This document shows, piece after piece, positions 26,464 to 33,926 of a DNA stretch of 36,676 nt. The position numbers were made by a program, and so were the translations under genes. Position 1 is the stretch's first letter; each line of letters begins with the position of its first letter. The notes under the pieces were generated by a model. It was not told the DNA's origin, searched no databases, and was given only the letters and a program-made list of their open reading frames with translations. The stretch covers positions 1 to 36,676 of the forward strand of contig JAQGIV010000013.1 in NCBI GenBank assembly GCA_028290945.1. Reading direction: 5' to 3'. The DNA comes from Phenylobacterium sp. (GTDB taxonomy: Bacteria > Pseudomonadota > Alphaproteobacteria > Caulobacterales > Caulobacteraceae).

Positions 26464-26934
26464 CTACGCGCTCCGCACGTTCTTGGCGTTCAGATCGGCG
26501 AACGCGATGGTCTCAGGGTTCTGCGCTTCGTGCGGATGGGTGTCGCTGTTGTAGATGCGCAGGTGGGTCAGCTGCTTGCGCGCCAGCGGGCTTTCCTTGG
26601 GCAGCATGCGCTCGACGGCCTTTTCCAGGATCCGCTCGGGGTACTTGCCCTCGAGGATCTGGCCGGCGGTGCGTTGCTTGACGCCGCCCGGGTGGCCGGT
26701 GTGCCAGTAGAAGATCTTGTTCTGCAGCTTGCGGCCGGTGAACTTCACCTTGTCGGCGTTGAGCACGACGACGAAGTCGCCGCAGTCGACGTGGGGGGTG
26801 TAGTCGGGCCGGTGCTTGCCGCGAAGGCGCATCGCGATGAATGACGCCAGGCGGCCGACCACGGCGTCCTTGGCGTCGATCACGATCCACTTCTTCTCGA
26901 CCTCGGCGGGCTTCAGCGAAGCCGTGGTCTTCAT
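26464..26934 (-). CDS. rplM: Large ribosomal subunit protein uL13
   Basis: L13 is an early-assembling 50S protein. The 156-residue protein has [16 protein letters not shown] near residues 16-31, [21 protein letters not shown] near 37-57, [21 protein letters not shown] near 65-85, and the C-terminal [16 protein letters not shown]. The ATG at 26934 is chosen because family members from this group begin MKTTASLKP. An ATG directly before it at 26937 may also serve, and the open frame extends further without family likeness. A near-consensus promoter lies about 60 bases upstream. It is followed by rpsI. Confidence 0.97.
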   Translation of the reverse strand: MKTTASLKPAEVEKKWIVIDAKDAVVGRLASFIAMRLRGKHRPDYTPHVDCGDFVVVLNADKVKFTGRKLQNKIFYWHTGHPGGVKQRTAGQILEGKYPERILEKAVERMLPKESPLARKQLTHLRIYNSDTHPHEAQNPETIAFADLNAKNVRSA

Positions 26935-26992
26935 CATGGGAATAGGGTCCGTAAGGCTGTCCGGGACGCGTGCCGCCCCGAGGTGAGCGGCG

Positions 26993-27021
26993 CATATGCC
27001 GACATCGCTCGGCGGTGTCAA
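26993..27021 (-). promoter_or_regulatory. Sigma-70 promoter of rplM-rpsI
   Basis: On the minus strand TTGACA (27016-27021) is a perfect -35 box, followed after exactly 17 bases by CATATG (26993-26998), a fair -10. Transcription would start near 26986, about 50 bases before rplM. It is the best promoter visible in the window. Confidence 0.7.
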
Positions 27022-27080
27022 CGCGCCAAAGAATGATGACGCCTAAGTCACGGAAAAGCCGCCTCTTTTTCCTAACGGTA

Positions 27081-27698
27081 TTATTTTACCGCAGCGTCGC
27101 CAGCCTCGTCCTTCAGGTAGTTGGCGCTCAGCGTCTTCCTGGCCTGCGCGATGGGCAGCAGGGTCGGGTAGAACTGCACGAAGGTGGTGTCCACCGCGGC
27201 ATGCGCCTCGTGGCAGCTGATGCAGCCGGCCCCCGGCGGGGTGATCGGCGCGGGCTTGTCGCTATTGAACCCGAAGAACGCCCAGCCGCCGGTCGACTTG
27301 AACCGCGCCGCGTCCTTGACGTGCACCTCGGCCCCCAGCCGGTCGGTCTGGAACTGGCCGCGCTTGTTGATCGAGCCCTTGGTGGCGCCCTTGCGGACCT
27401 CCAGCACCATCACCGTCTTGTCCGGCCAGTGACCGGTCTTCTGGAAGCCGTCATAGGCCTCGCGGTTGACGAACACGCTGTCGAACATGTGGGCGTCCGG
27501 ATTGGCGGCGGCCGCCTCGGAATAGGACATGTCCATGCCGGTCGAGAGATAGACCCAGGTCCGGTAGTCCTTGGGGAACTCCATCTTGCCGTCGGCGGTG
27601 AAGCGCGGGGCAGAGGCCGGCGCCTCGGCGCGCGAGACGGCCGCGAGGCCGAGGGCGGCGAGCATGGCGGCGGCCGAGATCAGTCCAAGACGTTGCAT
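27081..27698 (-). CDS. Secreted cytochrome P460 family protein
   Basis: The 205-residue protein has a Sec signal at residues 1-24 ending in SRAEA and a P460 domain over the rest. Visible features are FPKDYRTWVYLST near residues 40-52, FVNREAYDGFQKTGHWPDKTVMVLEVR near 76-102, the GWAFFGF strand near 138-144, and a single heme c site CISCH at 159-163. P460 cytochromes carry a heme crosslinked to lysine and oxidise hydroxylamine or bind nitric oxide; many proteins of the family outside nitrifiers are uncharacterised. Start ATG 27698 is chosen because the signal begins there; a longer frame adds non-signal residues. It lies upstream of rplM, which has its own promoter. The substrate is unknown. 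Confidence 0.85.
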   Translation of the reverse strand: MQRLGLISAAAMLAALGLAAVSRAEAPASAPRFTADGKMEFPKDYRTWVYLSTGMDMSYSEAAAANPDAHMFDSVFVNREAYDGFQKTGHWPDKTVMVLEVRKGATKGSINKRGQFQTDRLGAEVHVKDAARFKSTGGWAFFGFNSDKPAPITPPGAGCISCHEAHAAVDTTFVQFYPTLLPIAQARKTLSANYLKDEAGDAAVK

Positions 27699-27779
27699 GC
27701 GAAACCCCCGTTGAGCTTCGCCGTTGTGCGCCCGGGCGCCCACGGCCGCAATGACAGGAATCCCGCGTTTTCCGCCAAA

Positions 27780-27903
27780 TTCCTCCCCTTCAGGGGGAGG
27801 TGGCCCGAAGGGCCGGAGGGGGTTTCCGCCGCGGACTCGCAGCTGCGCTTTCTGAGTGGAAGCCCCCTCACCCGCTTCGCGGGAGCTCCCCCGAAGGGGA
27901 GCA
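27780..27903. repeat. Intergenic inverted-repeat element, second type
   Basis: The left side (CTCCCCTTCAGGGGGAGG near 27783-27800, then GGCCCGAAGGGCC) and the right side (GGGAGCTCCCCCGAAGGGGAG near 27881-27901) are imperfect inverted copies. Inside are further short stems such as CCCGCTTCGCGGG. It fills the gap between ctaA and the P460 gene and has no coding capacity. Elements starting this way are common between alphaproteobacterial genes as far as I recall. Confidence 0.7.
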
Positions 27904-27905
27904 AC

Positions 27906-28937
27906 TCAGATCCGCCGCACCCGCCACGCGAAGGCCACCGCCAGGCTGAAGACGATCGCCGCCATCAGCTGGTGGATCATGCCGAGCGCGAAGGGTACGG
28001 CCATCATCAGGGTGGCGACGCCCAGCAGGGCCTGCACGACGACCGCGCCGGCCACCACCCATCCAAGGATCTTGGACCCACTGGCCAGGTAGCTGGAACG
28101 CGACGCCGCCCAGGCCATGATCACGGCCACCACCAGCACCAGATAGGCCATCAGCCGGTGATGCAGCTGCACCGCCCCCTGGCTGTGCGCCAGGGTCGCC
28201 CAGAGGCCATGCCCGGCGTAGTCGGCCGGCAGCAGGCGCCCGCCCATCAGCGGGAAGTCGTTGTAGATCAGGCCGGCGTGGTTGCCGGCCACCAGGGCGC
28301 CCAGCAGCACCTGGACGTAGATCAGCCCCACCAGCGCCAGCGCCCGGCCGCCCCACGGGCTGGGCAGGGTCTGGCGCGCCCAGCCGGCCCCGGCGTCGAG
28401 CGCGGTCCACACCAGGGCGCCCAGCAACGCGAAGGCCAGGCCCAGGTGGATCATCAGCCGCTCGGGCGCCACATAGACCCGGTCGGCCAGGCCGCTGGCC
28501 ACCATCCACCAGCCGACCAGCCCCTGCAGCCCGCCCAGCACGAACAGGATCGCCAGCCGCCACGCCATCCGCCGATTGATTTCGCGCCGCACCGCGAACC
28601 ACAGGAAGGGCACGAAGAACGCCACGCCGAGCAGCCGGCCCAGCAGCCGGTGCGACCATTCCCACCAGTAGATCGATCGGAACTGGCCGAGGCTCATGCC
28701 GTGGTTCAGTTGCTGGTACTGCGGAATCTGCCGGTAGCGTGCGAACTCCGCCTGCCATTCGGCCAGGTTCAGCGGCGGGATCACGCCCTTGATCGGCTTC
28801 CACTCGGTGATCGACAGTCCGGACCCGGTCAAACGAGTCGCGCCGCCCACCACGACCATGGCGGCGACCAGCACGGCCACGGCGAACAGCCAGATCGCCA
28901 CGGCCCGCGAGCGGTCGGATTTCAGGAACGAGGTCAT
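27906..28937 (-). CDS. ctaA: Heme A synthase (COX15/CtaA family)
   Basis: CtaA oxidises the C8 methyl of heme O to give heme A for aa3-type cytochrome oxidase. The 343-residue protein has eight likely membrane helices. It has the conserved strings VVVGGATRLTGSGLSITEW near residues 27-45, FRSIYWWEWSHRLLGR near 82-97 with a heme histidine, HLGLAFALLGALVW near 162-175, QLHHRLMAY near 261-269 and GMIHQLMAAIVF near 318-329. These histidine pairs bind the two hemes. The ATG at 28937 gives the family's usual MTSFLKSDRSR start; an ATG seven codons upstream at 28958 is also in frame. It is divergent from a DUF2842 gene. No oxidase subunit genes are adjacent. Confidence 0.95.
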   Translation of the reverse strand: MTSFLKSDRSRAVAIWLFAVAVLVAAMVVVGGATRLTGSGLSITEWKPIKGVIPPLNLAEWQAEFARYRQIPQYQQLNHGMSLGQFRSIYWWEWSHRLLGRLLGVAFFVPFLWFAVRREINRRMAWRLAILFVLGGLQGLVGWWMVASGLADRVYVAPERLMIHLGLAFALLGALVWTALDAGAGWARQTLPSPWGGRALALVGLIYVQVLLGALVAGNHAGLIYNDFPLMGGRLLPADYAGHGLWATLAHSQGAVQLHHRLMAYLVLVVAVIMAWAASRSSYLASGSKILGWVVAGAVVVQALLGVATLMMAVPFALGMIHQLMAAIVFSLAVAFAWRVRRI

Positions 28938-29045
28938 CAGCTGGGCTTTGCGTCCCATTCCGGCGGAAACAGGGCGCCCCGCTACGCCCAAACCGCGCCC
29001 GCGTCCATGCTTCCCCGGGACGGCCGCGCCGGTTATGACCCGCGC

Positions 29046-29243
29046 ATGAGCGCCCGCCTCCGCAAGCTGATCGGCCTGGTCGGCATCCTGGCCTTCCTCA
29101 CCGCCTATGTCGTGGTGGTGGCGACGGTGGGCGACCACATCCCCAAGCACTGGGCCGTGCAGGGCCTCTACTTCGGCCTGGCGGGCGTCGTCTGGGGCCT
29201 CCCGCTGTTCCCGCTGATCAGCTGGATGAACCGCGGGCGCTAG
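29046..29243 (+). CDS. Small membrane protein, DUF2842 family
   Basis: This 65-residue protein has a basic start (MSARLRKL), a membrane helix at about residues 9-28, a short loop with GDHIPKHWAVQ, and a second helix at about 38-59, ending in basic residues. The layout matches DUF2842, a small alphaproteobacterial family of unknown function often found near cytochrome oxidase assembly genes. It is divergent from ctaA with about 108 bases between, so both could be regulated together. A role in oxidase assembly is a guess from position. The ATG at 29046 has no strong ribosome site. Confidence 0.8.
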   Translation: MSARLRKLIGLVGILAFLTAYVVVVATVGDHIPKHWAVQGLYFGLAGVVWGLPLFPLISWMNRGR

Positions 29244-29267
29244 GGCCTCGCCTCCCAATCAAAGATC

Positions 29268-29392
29268 GTCATGGCCGGGCTTGTCCCGGCCACCCATAAA
29301 CGCAGGCGGCGCCAGTGATCTGCAGCGGCGCCGCTGCCGACCGTTCTGAAACGCCTGCGTTTATGGGTTCCCGGCACAAGGCCGGGAATGAC
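29268..29392. repeat. Intergenic inverted-repeat element, third type
   Basis: GTCATGGCCGGGCTTGTCCCGG at the left end and its near reverse complement (CCGGCACAAGGCCGGGAATGAC) at the right end are imperfect inverted copies. The adjacent ACCCATAAACGCAGGCG and CGCCTGCGTTTATGGGT are exact inverted repeats of 17 bases. The element lies between the DUF2842 gene and tRNA-Pro(GGG), and codes for nothing. Confidence 0.8.
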
Positions 29393-29472
29393 GGTCAAAT
29401 AGGGTGGAAAGATTTTGCATTTGCCCGCGCGGGGGAAGCCGCTAGAAGACCGCCCTCGCCGCCTGGGCCTCG

Positions 29473-29549
<77 letters not shown>

Positions 29550-29582
29550 GCGGCCCGGCGGCGAGACTTCATCCGGAGCGAT

Positions 29583-30356
29583 CTACAAACGGCCAAGCCA
29601 AGATGCGATTGACGATTCTGTCTGCGTGAATGGCGGTCGAAAGTGACGCGCAACACCTGCTACGGCGAGATTCACTGTTGTGGCGTAGGTCTCAACCACC
29701 TCTAGGTTCTCATTGTCCTTTGGCGTTCCACGCATTCCGTTGAGATGGAAAGCACCCGGGCGGCCGCCATACATATCCATGACCTCCGGATAGCGCGCGT
29801 GGACGTAGCTCGAGCCAGTCTGGTAGACGTTTGACATGAGCCGGGCCGATCCCGCGTTCATCTGAATGCCGATTTCTTCAGCGCCTTCATCCAGCCAACT
29901 TCCGACGTCTCGATGAACATCGCCTTGTCGGACAGTGAGCTTAAGAGACTCTCCCGGATTATCGCGGCGATAGTCATCAAAGTAGGTTTTCACGTAGGTC
30001 TGTTGCGGGTCCGAACGTAGCGATCCATCCGGTTCGGCCGCTAACCTCACCCAGTCCATCAATGATGTGCATTCGACGACGGTGCGAATGATGACGGCAA
30101 TCTCTTGGACATAGCCGCCGAGCGCTAGCTGGATGCAGGCGTTCATGCCGCTCACGGATCTCACGCCCTTGAGCAGACAGAAGTGGCGTGCATCCGGCGC
30201 GGTATACCGAAATCCCACATGTGCGCCGGCGGATTGGTACCAGATCGGCGCAGCAAGTTGACCCGCAAACAGATCGAGGAAATGGGCCGCAGGTTGTAGT
30301 CGCTCGCGCACCGCGAACATCCTTCTCTCCAGCTCATCGGAATTGGAGCCCTGCAC
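29583..30356 (-). CDS. Unrecognised helical protein (possible DUF5677/HEPN-like)
   Basis: This 257-residue protein has no signal peptide or membrane helix that I can see and looks mainly helical and cytosolic. The segment QEIAVIIRTVVECTSLMDWV near residues 84-103 has an RxxxE pattern, and SSYVHARYP near 182-190 a histidine-containing turn. This recalls the DUF5677 group of HEPN-like proteins. An Rx4H string (RQGDVH, 143-148) is of the form seen in HEPN nucleases, but such strings arise by chance. The GTG at 30356 has AGGA upstream, lying within the repeat at 30364-30380. An ATG at 30320 with GGAG six bases before it is a good alternative start, giving 245 residues. Base composition is lower in GC than its neighbours. 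Function is unknown. Confidence 0.72.
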   Translation of the reverse strand: MQGSNSDELERRMFAVRERLQPAAHFLDLFAGQLAAPIWYQSAGAHVGFRYTAPDARHFCLLKGVRSVSGMNACIQLALGGYVQEIAVIIRTVVECTSLMDWVRLAAEPDGSLRSDPQQTYVKTYFDDYRRDNPGESLKLTVRQGDVHRDVGSWLDEGAEEIGIQMNAGSARLMSNVYQTGSSYVHARYPEVMDMYGGRPGAFHLNGMRGTPKDNENLEVVETYATTVNLAVAGVARHFRPPFTQTESSIASWLGRL

Positions 30357-30363
30357 GCTGAGT

Positions 30364-30380
30364 TCCTATCGCTCTGACCA
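30364..30380 (+). repeat. attR-like degenerate copy of the tRNA-Pro(GGG) 3' end
   Basis: TCCTATCGCTCTGACCA matches the end of tRNA-Pro(GGG) in 15 of 17 bases. The match does not extend upstream into the rest of the T arm. It lies just before the start of the unknown minus-strand gene and overlaps its likely ribosome site. Confidence 0.45.
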
Positions 30381-30427
30381 TCGACCTGGCAGTGCTCGAT
30401 CTGGCAACTCGCTGCTACTGCCAATAC

Positions 30428-30931
30428 CTAAACCGAGAGATGAAAGCCCTTTGCGACCAGAGTCTTCCGGCTTGCTGTGCCTTTGACGCGCACCGATATC
30501 CGCGCAGAGCGAGGTTCAGGTTGCCCGTGAATGACGAGCCAGGCTTTCCACACGTTCGGCGGATCGCCCGCATAGCGGCTCAGTCTTCCTACGAGCTCGG
30601 TGCTTTTTTTCGAAGGCGCAAGCCTAGTCGATGTCGCCTTGCCGGGATCGTAGGGAGCTCGTTTCAACTCTTCCACATACGGCCCGGTTTGCCCTGCGCC
30701 GAGCACTCGAACGTGAGCATCGAGCTTCTCACTGGCAGGCGGCCCGTCGAACACGAGCAAGAACGAAAGACCATACTTGTCTCCGACGACCGATCCGATC
30801 TGCAATCTATCCAAATCCGCAGATCGCTTATCCTGCCGCCGCCACCAACCAGTCGCGCCTAGAGAAGCGAACCCGCTGAGGCCGCCCAAGGCACCCACCC
30901 AGGCCGCCACCAAGGTCCAATCAGGTCTCAT
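30428..30931 (-). CDS. Unrecognised membrane-anchored protein
   Basis: This 167-residue protein begins with a hydrophobic, glycine-rich segment at about residues 6-29 (WVGALGGLSGFASLGATGWW), followed by the basic stretch RRQDKR. That charge pattern puts the remainder in the cytoplasm. Residues about 45-167 look like a strand-rich globular domain (SFLLVFDG, AWLVIHG, ARISVRVKG). No family is recognised. The base composition is lower in GC than the flanking core genes. It lies 71 bases upstream of the other unknown gene on the same strand, so the two could be co-expressed. The ATG at 30931 has no clear ribosome site. A frame on the other strand (30392-30862) is an unlikely alternative. Confidence 0.6.
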   Translation of the reverse strand: MRPDWTLVAAWVGALGGLSGFASLGATGWWRRQDKRSADLDRLQIGSVVGDKYGLSFLLVFDGPPASEKLDAHVRVLGAGQTGPYVEELKRAPYDPGKATSTRLAPSKKSTELVGRLSRYAGDPPNVWKAWLVIHGQPEPRSARISVRVKGTASRKTLVAKGFHLSV

Positions 30932-30940
30932 ACGCGCAAG

Positions 30941-31357
30941 TTAGCCCTTCAGGATCCCGTCGAGGCGCTGCTTGGCGTCCTCCAGCTCGTGCAGGATCTC
31001 GCCCAGCCGTTCGCGGCCTTCGCCGCTCAGCGCGGCCTCGGCCGACAACCCGGCGCCCGCGGCATGCTCGGCCCCGGCCGCGCCCTCGCCCTGCCCGGCC
31101 GCCACCAGCCGGCGGACGCCCTGCTCGCGGTGCAGGCGCTGGACGCCCTTGATGGTGTAGCCCTCGTCGTGCAGCAGGCGGCGCACGCCCTTCAGGACGG
31201 CGATGTCGCTCGGCCGGTAGAACCGGCGGCCGCCGGCCCGTTTCATGGGCCGGATGAAGGCGAACTTGGTTTCCCAGAAGCGCAGCACATGCTGCGGCAC
31301 GCTCAGCTCGTCGGCCGCCTCGGAGATCGTCCGAAAGGCTTCCGGGCCCTTGGCCAC
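30941..31357 (-). CDS. MerR family transcriptional regulator
   Basis: This 138-residue protein has an N-terminal MerR winged helix at about residues 8-76. It is seen as [22 protein letters not shown], then [21 protein letters not shown] and [13 protein letters not shown]. The C-terminal 35 residues form a helix with [23 protein letters not shown], likely the dimer coil. An alanine- and glycine-rich linker joins them. No cysteine or other effector site is visible, so it does not look like a metal sensor. Start is the GTG at 31357. It follows ihfA by 15 bases, closing the conserved plsX-fabH-ihfA-MerR block. Its targets are not known to me. Confidence 0.92.
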   Translation of the reverse strand: MAKGPEAFRTISEAADELSVPQHVLRFWETKFAFIRPMKRAGGRRFYRPSDIAVLKGVRRLLHDEGYTIKGVQRLHREQGVRRLVAAGQGEGAAGAEHAAGAGLSAEAALSGEGRERLGEILHELEDAKQRLDGILKG

Positions 31358-31372
31358 GGGATTACGCGGTCC

Positions 31373-31675
31373 TCACCGCGACAGGGCCCGATCGACCCGC
31401 GCCTTCATGACCTGCGAAGCGCGGAAGCCGATCACCCGGCGCGGCTCGATGGCGGCGGGTTCGCCGGTCTTGGGGTTGCGGCCCATGCGGGCGCGCTTGG
31501 CGCGGACCTGGAACACGCCGAAGCCGGAAAGCTTGACCTGCTCGCCCACTTCGAGCGCCACGGCCATCAACTCCAGCACGCGCTCGACGAGCTCGCCGCA
31601 ATCCTGGCGGGTAAGTCCCACTTCCTCGTGGACCGCCTCGCAGAGATCGGCCCGCGTCACCGTTTCGCCTTTCAT
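31373..31675 (-). CDS. ihfA: Integration host factor subunit alpha
   Basis: IhfA pairs with IhfB to bend DNA at specific sites in transcription, replication and recombination. The 100-residue protein has the family strings TRADLCEAVHEEVGLTR near residues 7-23, VKLSGFGVFQVRAKRARMGRNPKTGE near 46-71 containing the DNA-inserting arm, and the C-terminal RRVIGFRASQVMKARV. Length and start (ATG 31675, MKGETVTR) are usual; upstream in-frame starts lengthen it without family likeness. The 95-base gap to fabH includes TTGAAG and ACAATC elements that might serve as its own promoter. Any integrase acting at the nearby tRNA-Pro would typically need IHF. Confidence 0.95.
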   Translation of the reverse strand: MKGETVTRADLCEAVHEEVGLTRQDCGELVERVLELMAVALEVGEQVKLSGFGVFQVRAKRARMGRNPKTGEPAAIEPRRVIGFRASQVMKARVDRALSR

Positions 31676-31770
31676 GCCCGCCCGTTCCCCCGAAGCGATG
31701 TGATGAGCCTGAACTGATTGTCCCATCGGGTCAAAGACTTCAAGCGCCAGATTGTAAAGGTGGTTAAGTC

Positions 31771-32751
31771 CTAGAGTCGAAGAACGCAGGCGCCCCAGGT
31801 GAGGCCGCCGCCCATTGCCTCAAGAAGCAGCAGTTGGCCAGGCTTCACGCGCCCGTCCTGCACGCCCTGGTACAACGCCAACGGGATCGAGGCGGCCGAG
31901 GTGTTGGCGTGCTGGGCGACCGTCGAGATCACCTTCTTCTCGTCGATGCCCACCCGCCGGGCGACGCCCTCCAGGATGCGCTGGTTGGCCTGGTGCGGGA
32001 TGAACCAGTCGACGCTGTCGACTTCGATGCCGGCGTCGGCGGCGGCGGCGTGGATGGCCTCGGAGATATTGACCACGGCGTGGCGGAACACCTGGTTGCC
32101 CTGCATCCGCAGGTGGCCGATCTGGCCGGTGGTGGAGACCCCGCCGTCGACGAACAGCAGGTCCTGCTTGGTGCCGTCGGCGCGCAGCGCGAAGCCCAGC
32201 AGGCCGCGGTCGGCGGTCGTGCCGGCCTGCAGCATCGGCTCGACGACCACGGCGCCGGCCCCGTCGCCGAACAGCACACAGGTGCCGCGGTCGGTCCAGT
32301 CCATCAGCCGGGTCATGGCCTCGGCGCCGATCACCAGGGCGCACTTCGAGCGGTTGCGGGCCACGAAGCCGTCGGCCACCGAGAGCGCATAGACGAAGCC
32401 TGAGCACACCGCCTGCACGTCGAAGGCGACGCCCACGGGACAGCCCAGCTTGCGCTGCACGATGGTGGCGGTGGCCGGGAAGGTCAGGTCGCCGGTGGTG
32501 GTGGCCACCACGATCATGTCCACATCTGCCGGGGTCTTGCCGGCCGCTTCCAGCGCGATGCGGGCCGCGGCGCAGGCCAGGTCCGAGACCGGCTGGTCGT
32601 CGGCCGCCTGGTGGCGCTGATGGATGCCGGTGCGCTCGCGGATCCATTCGTCGGAGGTGTCGACGAACTTGGACAGGTCGGTGTTGGTCACCACCCGCTC
32701 GGGCAGGTAGCCGCCGACCCCGGTCACAACGCTACGCATCAGGCTCGTCAC
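31771..32751 (-). CDS. fabH: Beta-ketoacyl-ACP synthase III
   Basis: FabH starts fatty acid synthesis by condensing acetyl-CoA with malonyl-ACP. The 326-residue protein has DEWIRERTGIHQRH near residues 34-47, the catalytic cysteine C116 in FDVQAVCSGF, the histidine in WFIPHQANQRI near 247-257, and the asparagine in QHANTSAASIPLAL near 280-293. It ends with GGGLTWGACVLRL. The GTG start at 32751 overlaps the plsX stop (GTGA), with GGAG eight bases upstream; an ATG four codons in at 32739 lacks a site. Close coupling with plsX is the normal arrangement and links acyl chain supply to phospholipid synthesis. Confidence 0.97.
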   Translation of the reverse strand: MTSLMRSVVTGVGGYLPERVVTNTDLSKFVDTSDEWIRERTGIHQRHQAADDQPVSDLACAAARIALEAAGKTPADVDMIVVATTTGDLTFPATATIVQRKLGCPVGVAFDVQAVCSGFVYALSVADGFVARNRSKCALVIGAEAMTRLMDWTDRGTCVLFGDGAGAVVVEPMLQAGTTADRGLLGFALRADGTKQDLLFVDGGVSTTGQIGHLRMQGNQVFRHAVVNISEAIHAAAADAGIEVDSVDWFIPHQANQRILEGVARRVGIDEKKVISTVAQHANTSAASIPLALYQGVQDGRVKPGQLLLLEAMGGGLTWGACVLRL

Positions 32752-33833
32752 CTAGTCGGCTCCATTGGGGGCGGCGCCGCCGGCGGCCCAGGATTCGTCT
32801 CCGGGCTCGCCTCGGCGAGCGCGGCGGGGAGCTTCCTCATATTGCGTTCGATCTCGGCCGCGAAGTCGCTTTGCGCCAGGTCCATGGCCACCCGCAGCGC
32901 CTGGGCGAAGTCGCGGCCGTTGGCGCCGCCGTGGATCTTCAGCACCAGGCCGTTGAGGCCCAGGAAGGGCGCGGCCGGCGGCGGGTTCATCCGGTCGCGG
33001 AACTTCACCAGCGCGCCGCGCGCCAGCAGCGCCCCGGCGCTGGCCATGGCGCCGCTGGTCAGCGCCGTGCGCAGCTCGCCGGTGATGAACCGCGCCGCGC
33101 CCTCCATGGCCTTCAGCGCGATATTGCCGGTGAAGCCGTCGGTGACCACCACGTCCACCACCCCCTTGGTGATGTCGTCGCCCTCCACGAAGCCGCGGTA
33201 GTCCATGTCGAAGCCGCCTTCGCGCAGCACCCGGTTGGCCTCGCGCACCTCATCGTGGCCCTTCATCTCCTCGGCGCCGACGTTGAGGATGCCGATGGTG
33301 GGCCCGGCCTTGCCGTGGGCGGCGCGGTGATAGGCCTCGCCCATGATGGCGAACTCCACCAGCCGCTCGGCGTCGCAATCGACGTTGGCGCCCACGTCGA
33401 GGAAGGTGGTCACCCCCCTGGGCGTCGGGATCGAGGCGACCAGGGCCGGCCGGTCCAGGTCGACGCTCATCCGCAGGATCAGCTTGGAGATGGCCATCAG
33501 GGCGCCGGTGTTGCCGGCCGAGACCGCGCAGGCGGCTTCCCCTTCGCGCACCGCCTCGACGGCGTTCCACATGGAGGTGCCCTTGCCGCGGCGCAGCGCC
33601 TGGGCGGGCTTCTCGTCCATGCCGATCACCCGTTCGGCGTGGCGGATGGTCACCCGGCCCGCGGCGCCGGCGTGGTGGGCGACCTCGGGGGCCAGCACCG
33701 CCTCGTCGCCGTGCAGCAGGAAGGAGACCTGATCCGGCAGCTCGGCCAGCGCGCGGGCGACCGCCGGGATCACCACGGGCGGCCCGTGGTCCCCGCCCAT
33801 GGCGTCGATGGAAATCACGATAGGTTGGGTCAA
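32748..33833 (-). CDS. plsX: Phosphate acyltransferase PlsX
   Basis: PlsX converts acyl-ACP to acyl phosphate, the donor for PlsY in phosphatidic acid synthesis. The 361-residue protein has ISIDAMGGDHGP at residues 8-19, VSAGNTGALMAIS near 104-116, the string LDVGANVDC near 145-153, and VVTDGFTGNIALK near 208-220. It ends in a proline-rich tail. The start is a TTG at 33833, with AAGG seven bases upstream; no ATG fits before the conserved ISIDAMGG. It is a peripheral membrane protein in other bacteria. It precedes fabH with a four-base overlap and follows the DUF177 gene by 93 bases. In E. coli rpmF would lie in that gap, but it is absent. Confidence 0.96.
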   Translation of the reverse strand: MTQPIVISIDAMGGDHGPPVVIPAVARALAELPDQVSFLLHGDEAVLAPEVAHHAGAAGRVTIRHAERVIGMDEKPAQALRRGKGTSMWNAVEAVREGEAACAVSAGNTGALMAISKLILRMSVDLDRPALVASIPTPRGVTTFLDVGANVDCDAERLVEFAIMGEAYHRAAHGKAGPTIGILNVGAEEMKGHDEVREANRVLREGGFDMDYRGFVEGDDITKGVVDVVVTDGFTGNIALKAMEGAARFITGELRTALTSGAMASAGALLARGALVKFRDRMNPPPAAPFLGLNGLVLKIHGGANGRDFAQALRVAMDLAQSDFAAEIERNMRKLPAALAEASPETNPGPPAAPPPMEPTR

Positions 33834-33926
33834 TAGCGGCCTTGTCCCTACAGGCGTCGGTCGGCCCGGATTCGGCGGGACGATACGCCGGGCGAGCGGG
33901 GCGATGCAAACCTCGGCTGGGAGCCC

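Larger units (their letters stand above)
29550..30380. mobile_element. Putative minimal or decayed tRNA-targeted insertion
   Basis: This 831-base segment lies between the end of tRNA-Pro(GGG) and a degenerate copy of its last 17 bases. Base composition drops sharply: single 60-base lines counted by eye at 29641 and 29941 gave about 57 and 47 percent GC, against about 85 percent for the line at 31021. It holds one unrecognised gene and no integrase, excision or replication gene. It could be the remnant of a larger island, or a cassette moved by an integrase elsewhere. The low-GC stretch continues to about 30935 and includes a second unknown gene. Confidence 0.35.

Noticed and set aside
26970..29243. 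A 757-codon plus frame opposite the P460 and ctaA genes
   Set aside because: Only its last 65 codons, from the ATG at 29046, look like a real protein (DUF2842). The rest is antisense shadow crossing an intergenic repeat.
30392..30862. A 156-codon plus frame overlapping the unknown membrane-anchored gene
   Set aside because: The minus-strand frame has a sensible membrane anchor and balanced composition, while the plus frame has no recognisable features. The choice is not certain because the region is lower in GC.
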